This document shows, piece by piece, positions 61,724 to 64,000 of a stretch of DNA of 64,000 nt. The first letter of the stretch is position 1. Every line of letters starts with the position of its first letter. A model generated the notes under the pieces. It saw only the letters and a program-made list of their open reading frames with translations. It was not told where the DNA came from and did no database searches. The DNA comes from Parvularcula sp. BBD 1991-13 (GTDB lineage Bacteria; Pseudomonadota; Alphaproteobacteria; Caulobacterales; Parvularculaceae), in contig LYSZ01000011.1 in the NCBI GenBank assembly GCA_001657385.1, positions 1 through 64,000 on the forward strand, read 5' to 3'. The translations under genes and the position numbers were made by a program.

Positions 61724-63178
61724 ATGAGCGCTGTGCTGGAAGACCTGGAAGCCCCGTTCGGACACAATCACGGTCCCATGCTGACGGGAAACTTTGCGCC
61801 GATCACGGACGAAGAGATCCTTGAGGACCTGCCGGTGGAAGGAAAGATCCCGACCGACCTTAACGGCGTCTACCTGCGTAACGGCCCGAATCCGCGTTTC
61901 GAGCCCAAGGGGTTTCATCACTATTTCGACGGCGACGGCATGCTCCATGCGGGACAGTTCCGCAATGGCGCGTTCACCTACCGGAACAAATGGATCCGTA
62001 CGGAAGGTTGGAACAGGAACGACCAAACCGGAGAAGAATCGTTCTGGGGCGTCATGGTGTCGGTAAAGGACAGCAAGGACATGCCGATGAACGACGTCTC
62101 CAACACGGATGTCATCGGCCATGGCGGCAAGGCGGTGACGAGCTGGTATCTCGCGGGCGTTCCTTACATCATCGATCCGATGACGCTGGAAACCGTCAGG
62201 GCCGCGCCGGAATATGTCAGCGGGCCGGGCAAGGGCATGTCGGCGCATTTCAAGGTCGACGAACATACCGGGGAACTTTTGTTTTTCGACTACTTCACCA
62301 AGAAGCCGCATATGAGTTACGGCGTTGTCAGCGCCGACGGGAAGCTGACCCATCATGTGCCCATTGACCTGCCGGGCGACCGGCTTATGCACGATATGGG
62401 CGTTACGGAGCATTATTCCATTCTCCATGACGTGCCCGTGTATCACGACGAGGAGGCGCTAAAGGCCGGGCGCCACAAGATCCGTTTCGACGCCTCGCTG
62501 CCGATCCGGTTCGGCGTGATCCCGCGCTACGGCGCTTCCGACAGCATCCGCTGGTTCGAGTTTTCCTCCTGTTTTCTCTATCATGTCGTCAATTGCTGGG
62601 AAGAAGGCGACGAGGTAGTGATGGTCGCCTGCCGCTACATGCCGGCGAAACATGACGACGGCTCCATCGACGAGGAACGCACGGCGAAAATGATCGGCGG
62701 CCTGGAAATGGATGCGCGCCTGTGGCGGTATCGCATGAACCTGAAGACCGGCGAAGGCAGGGAGGAATGTCTGAACCCGGACTATAACGTCGAGTTTCCC
62801 GGCTATAACAGCGCGCTGACCGGTCGCCATACGAAATGGGCCTACCTGATCGATCACGATCCGAAGATCCTGCGCTGGACCGGCATCCGCAAGTTCAATA
62901 CGGACACGGGCGAAAGCGTGGGCGAATGGTCCGACGATCACGAGCATTGCTGGTACAGCGAGCCCTGGTTCGCGCCGGCGGATAACGCAACCGCGGAAGA
63001 TCATGGCTATGTCGTCGCGTTTTGCTGGAACGACAAGACGCGGGTGCAGGAATTGCAGGTGTTCGACGCCCGGGACATCGGCGCCGGCCCTGTCGCGCGG
63101 ATCAAGTTTCCGCACCGCATCCCGCCCGGATTTCACGCCTGCTGGATGAAGCCAGACCAGATCGATTCCTGGAACTGA
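61724..63178 (+). CDS. Carotenoid/stilbene cleavage oxygenase (RPE65 family)
   Basis: A 484-residue non-haem iron oxygenase. Family landmarks are GVYLRNGPNPRFEP, HHYFDGDGMLHAGQF and the four iron-binding His in GMSAHFKVDEH, MGVTEHYSIL, SSCFLYHVVNCWEEG and PPGFHACW. Such enzymes cleave alkene bonds in carotenoids, apocarotenoids or lignin-derived stilbenes (lignostilbene dioxygenases). It has no signal peptide. The start ATG 61724 has a near-perfect CGAGGAGGACGCC. The box shared with the acyl-CoA cluster suggests the same pathway: cleavage first, then CoA activation and thiolysis of the product. Confidence 0.94.
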   Translation: MSAVLEDLEAPFGHNHGPMLTGNFAPITDEEILEDLPVEGKIPTDLNGVYLRNGPNPRFEPKGFHHYFDGDGMLHAGQFRNGAFTYRNKWIRTEGWNRNDQTGEESFWGVMVSVKDSKDMPMNDVSNTDVIGHGGKAVTSWYLAGVPYIIDPMTLETVRAAPEYVSGPGKGMSAHFKVDEHTGELLFFDYFTKKPHMSYGVVSADGKLTHHVPIDLPGDRLMHDMGVTEHYSILHDVPVYHDEEALKAGRHKIRFDASLPIRFGVIPRYGASDSIRWFEFSSCFLYHVVNCWEEGDEVVMVACRYMPAKHDDGSIDEERTAKMIGGLEMDARLWRYRMNLKTGEGREECLNPDYNVEFPGYNSALTGRHTKWAYLIDHDPKILRWTGIRKFNTDTGESVGEWSDDHEHCWYSEPWFAPADNATAEDHGYVVAFCWNDKTRVQELQVFDARDIGAGPVARIKFPHRIPPGFHACWMKPDQIDSWN

Positions 63179-63193
63179 CCGGAGGTTGCGGGG

Positions 63194-63220
63194 GGCGGGG
63201 CCGTGCTTTCGCGGCCCGCC
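63194..63220. terminator. Bidirectional hairpin between convergent genes
   Basis: GGGCGGGGCCG pairs with CGGCCCGCC (one bulged G) around a short loop, between the oxygenase stop and the convergent regulator stop at 63221. There is no long T-run. Confidence 0.4.
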
Positions 63221-64000
63221 CTAGGCGCGGATTTTCGCGGCCGCGCCCCGGACGCTTTTCGCGGGCAGCAATTCGTAAGTGGTCTCGTGCGGCTCGACCC
63301 GCTCGTCGCACGCCGAACAGGCCATTATCGCCCTTAACCGCTTCCCGCACGGATTATGGGTCAGGAGGAGGGGCGGGCCTTCCGGCGCGGGGCGCCATTT
63401 ATCGCCCCATTCGAGCAGGGTAAGGAGGATCGGGTACACGCTCCGGCCCTTGTCGGTCAGCTTGTAATTCGTGCGCCGCATATCGTTGGGATCTTCGATC
63501 CCGGCGATGATCTCGCGGTCGCAGAGGTCGGCGAGGCGGTCCGCGAGGATATTGGTCGAGATCGCGGTGTCCTCGACGATTTCCTGAAACTGGTTAATCC
63601 CAGTGAAGATCGACCGCAGGATGAGCGTCGCCCAGCGGTCCCCGATAATCCGCACGATCTGGTCGGGAAGCGCGGTCTCGCGCGCCGAGGAGGATGTCTG
63701 ACGCCGCCGCCGGCTGTAGGTCGCCGGCATCAGGCCGACGCCCGGCCCCGGCTTCCAGCTGACGTCCCGCGGATCGATGTCCTCGCCGCAGGCCTTGCAC
63801 ACCGGCCGGGGTTCCGTTGTCCGGCCGCAGGTGGCGTGCGTCAGGCGAATATCGATTTTGCCCGTCCGTACGCCCCATTTACGCTCCCACCACAGCATCG
63901 CGAGAGCGGTCGGAAAAAAATCCAGGAATTGCCGGGTCGCTTTGTACTCGTAGCGTTTCGGGCGTTCGCTGTAAGCGATCTTGACAAGGCAGTCATTGTC
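63221..64000 (-). CDS. Tandem HxlR-type transcriptional regulator (5' end outside the window)
   Basis: The frame is open from the right edge (64000) to its stop at 63221, so the N-terminus is missing; 259 codons are visible. The first 30 residues (IAYSERPKRYEYKATRQFLDFFPTALAMLWW region) are the end of one HxlR winged helix. After a linker with Cys pairs (CGRTTEPRPVCKACG), a second complete HxlR domain runs LPDQIVRIIGDRWATLILR to TDKGRSVYPILLTLLEWGDKW, followed by another CxxC segment (ACSACDERV). Two HxlR domains in one chain can act as a pre-formed dimer. It may regulate the oxygenase and acyl-CoA cluster, since it is convergent with it. Confidence 0.85.
   Translation of the reverse strand, partial: DNDCLVKIAYSERPKRYEYKATRQFLDFFPTALAMLWWERKWGVRTGKIDIRLTHATCGRTTEPRPVCKACGEDIDPRDVSWKPGPGVGLMPATYSRRRRQTSSSARETALPDQIVRIIGDRWATLILRSIFTGINQFQEIVEDTAISTNILADRLADLCDREIIAGIEDPNDMRRTNYKLTDKGRSVYPILLTLLEWGDKWRPAPEGPPLLLTHNPCGKRLRAIMACSACDERVEPHETTYELLPAKSVRGAAAKIRA

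Overview
The window is high-GC, densely coded bacterial DNA that fits an alphaproteobacterium. The evidence is a DUF2842 gene next to a COX15-type ctaA, an rplM-rpsI pair, a PaaN-type aldehyde dehydrogenase, OMR-type TonB receptors beside TPR-sulfotransferases, a Tat-exported PhoX, and many GTG/ATGA-coupled genes. A marine or soil heterotroph of the Parvularculales/Rhodospirillales kind is plausible, but the sequence does not fix the order. There is no rRNA and no CRISPR array. Two tRNA genes are present: Pro-GGG at the left edge and Tyr-GUA near 15.7 kb.

Layout. 0-15.8 kb is mostly housekeeping: an alpha/beta hydrolase, DUF2842, ctaA, a phytase-like lipoprotein, a secreted subtilase, rplM-rpsI, an AidB-like acyl-CoA dehydrogenase, an SDR/HAD pair and rlmB. 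It is interrupted at about 7.08-8.5 kb by an AT-richer insert with a DUF3800 gene, a small acidic protein and a candidate structured RNA. 15.8-18.4 kb, just past tRNA-Tyr, is a second AT-richer insert carrying a single-chain fusion of both subunits of B12-dependent glutamate (methylaspartate) mutase. 18.4-23.7 kb is a group 3b-type NAD(P)-linked [NiFe] hydrogenase operon (beta, cNMP-binding protein, gamma, delta, alpha, maturation protease, hypC) with an FNR/FixK-like box in front. 23.8-26.3 kb holds a conserved membrane protein, an SppA-like serine protease and pcm.

26.4-37.1 kb is the most striking region: twelve tightly coupled minus-strand genes. In transcription order they are an MTAP/PNP-like nucleoside phosphorylase, Gfo/Idh/MocA oxidoreductase, archaeal-type inositol-phosphate synthase, DJ-1/PfpI protein, SDR, Rid protein lacking the key Arg, PfkB kinase, phosphohexomutase, histidine phosphatase, NAD-epimerase, an SDR that has lost Tyr and Lys, and an AraJ/NepI-type exporter. 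Together they look like an undescribed pathway that cyclises a sugar phosphate, tailors it, joins it to or frees it from a base, and exports the product. A carbocyclic-nucleoside-like or cyclitol metabolite is the best guess, by analogy with the inositol-phosphate-synthase orthologue of aristeromycin biosynthesis.

37.4-48 kb contains a MarR/4-hydroxyphenylpyruvate dioxygenase tyrosine-degradation locus, a dehalogenase-like hydrolase, a second MarR, a BCCT transporter, a TPR-sulfotransferase and a TonB receptor broken by a one-base frameshift. 48-53 kb holds phoX and an M3 oligopeptidase lipoprotein. 53.3-63.2 kb is a plus-strand acyl-CoA catabolic cluster (two thiolase-like proteins, PaaN, CoA ligase, nitronate monooxygenase, CaiB/BaiF transferase) followed by a carotenoid/stilbene cleavage oxygenase. 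A near-identical 29-bp box stands before both the cluster and the oxygenase, pointing to one shared regulator. A tandem HxlR regulator runs off the right edge.
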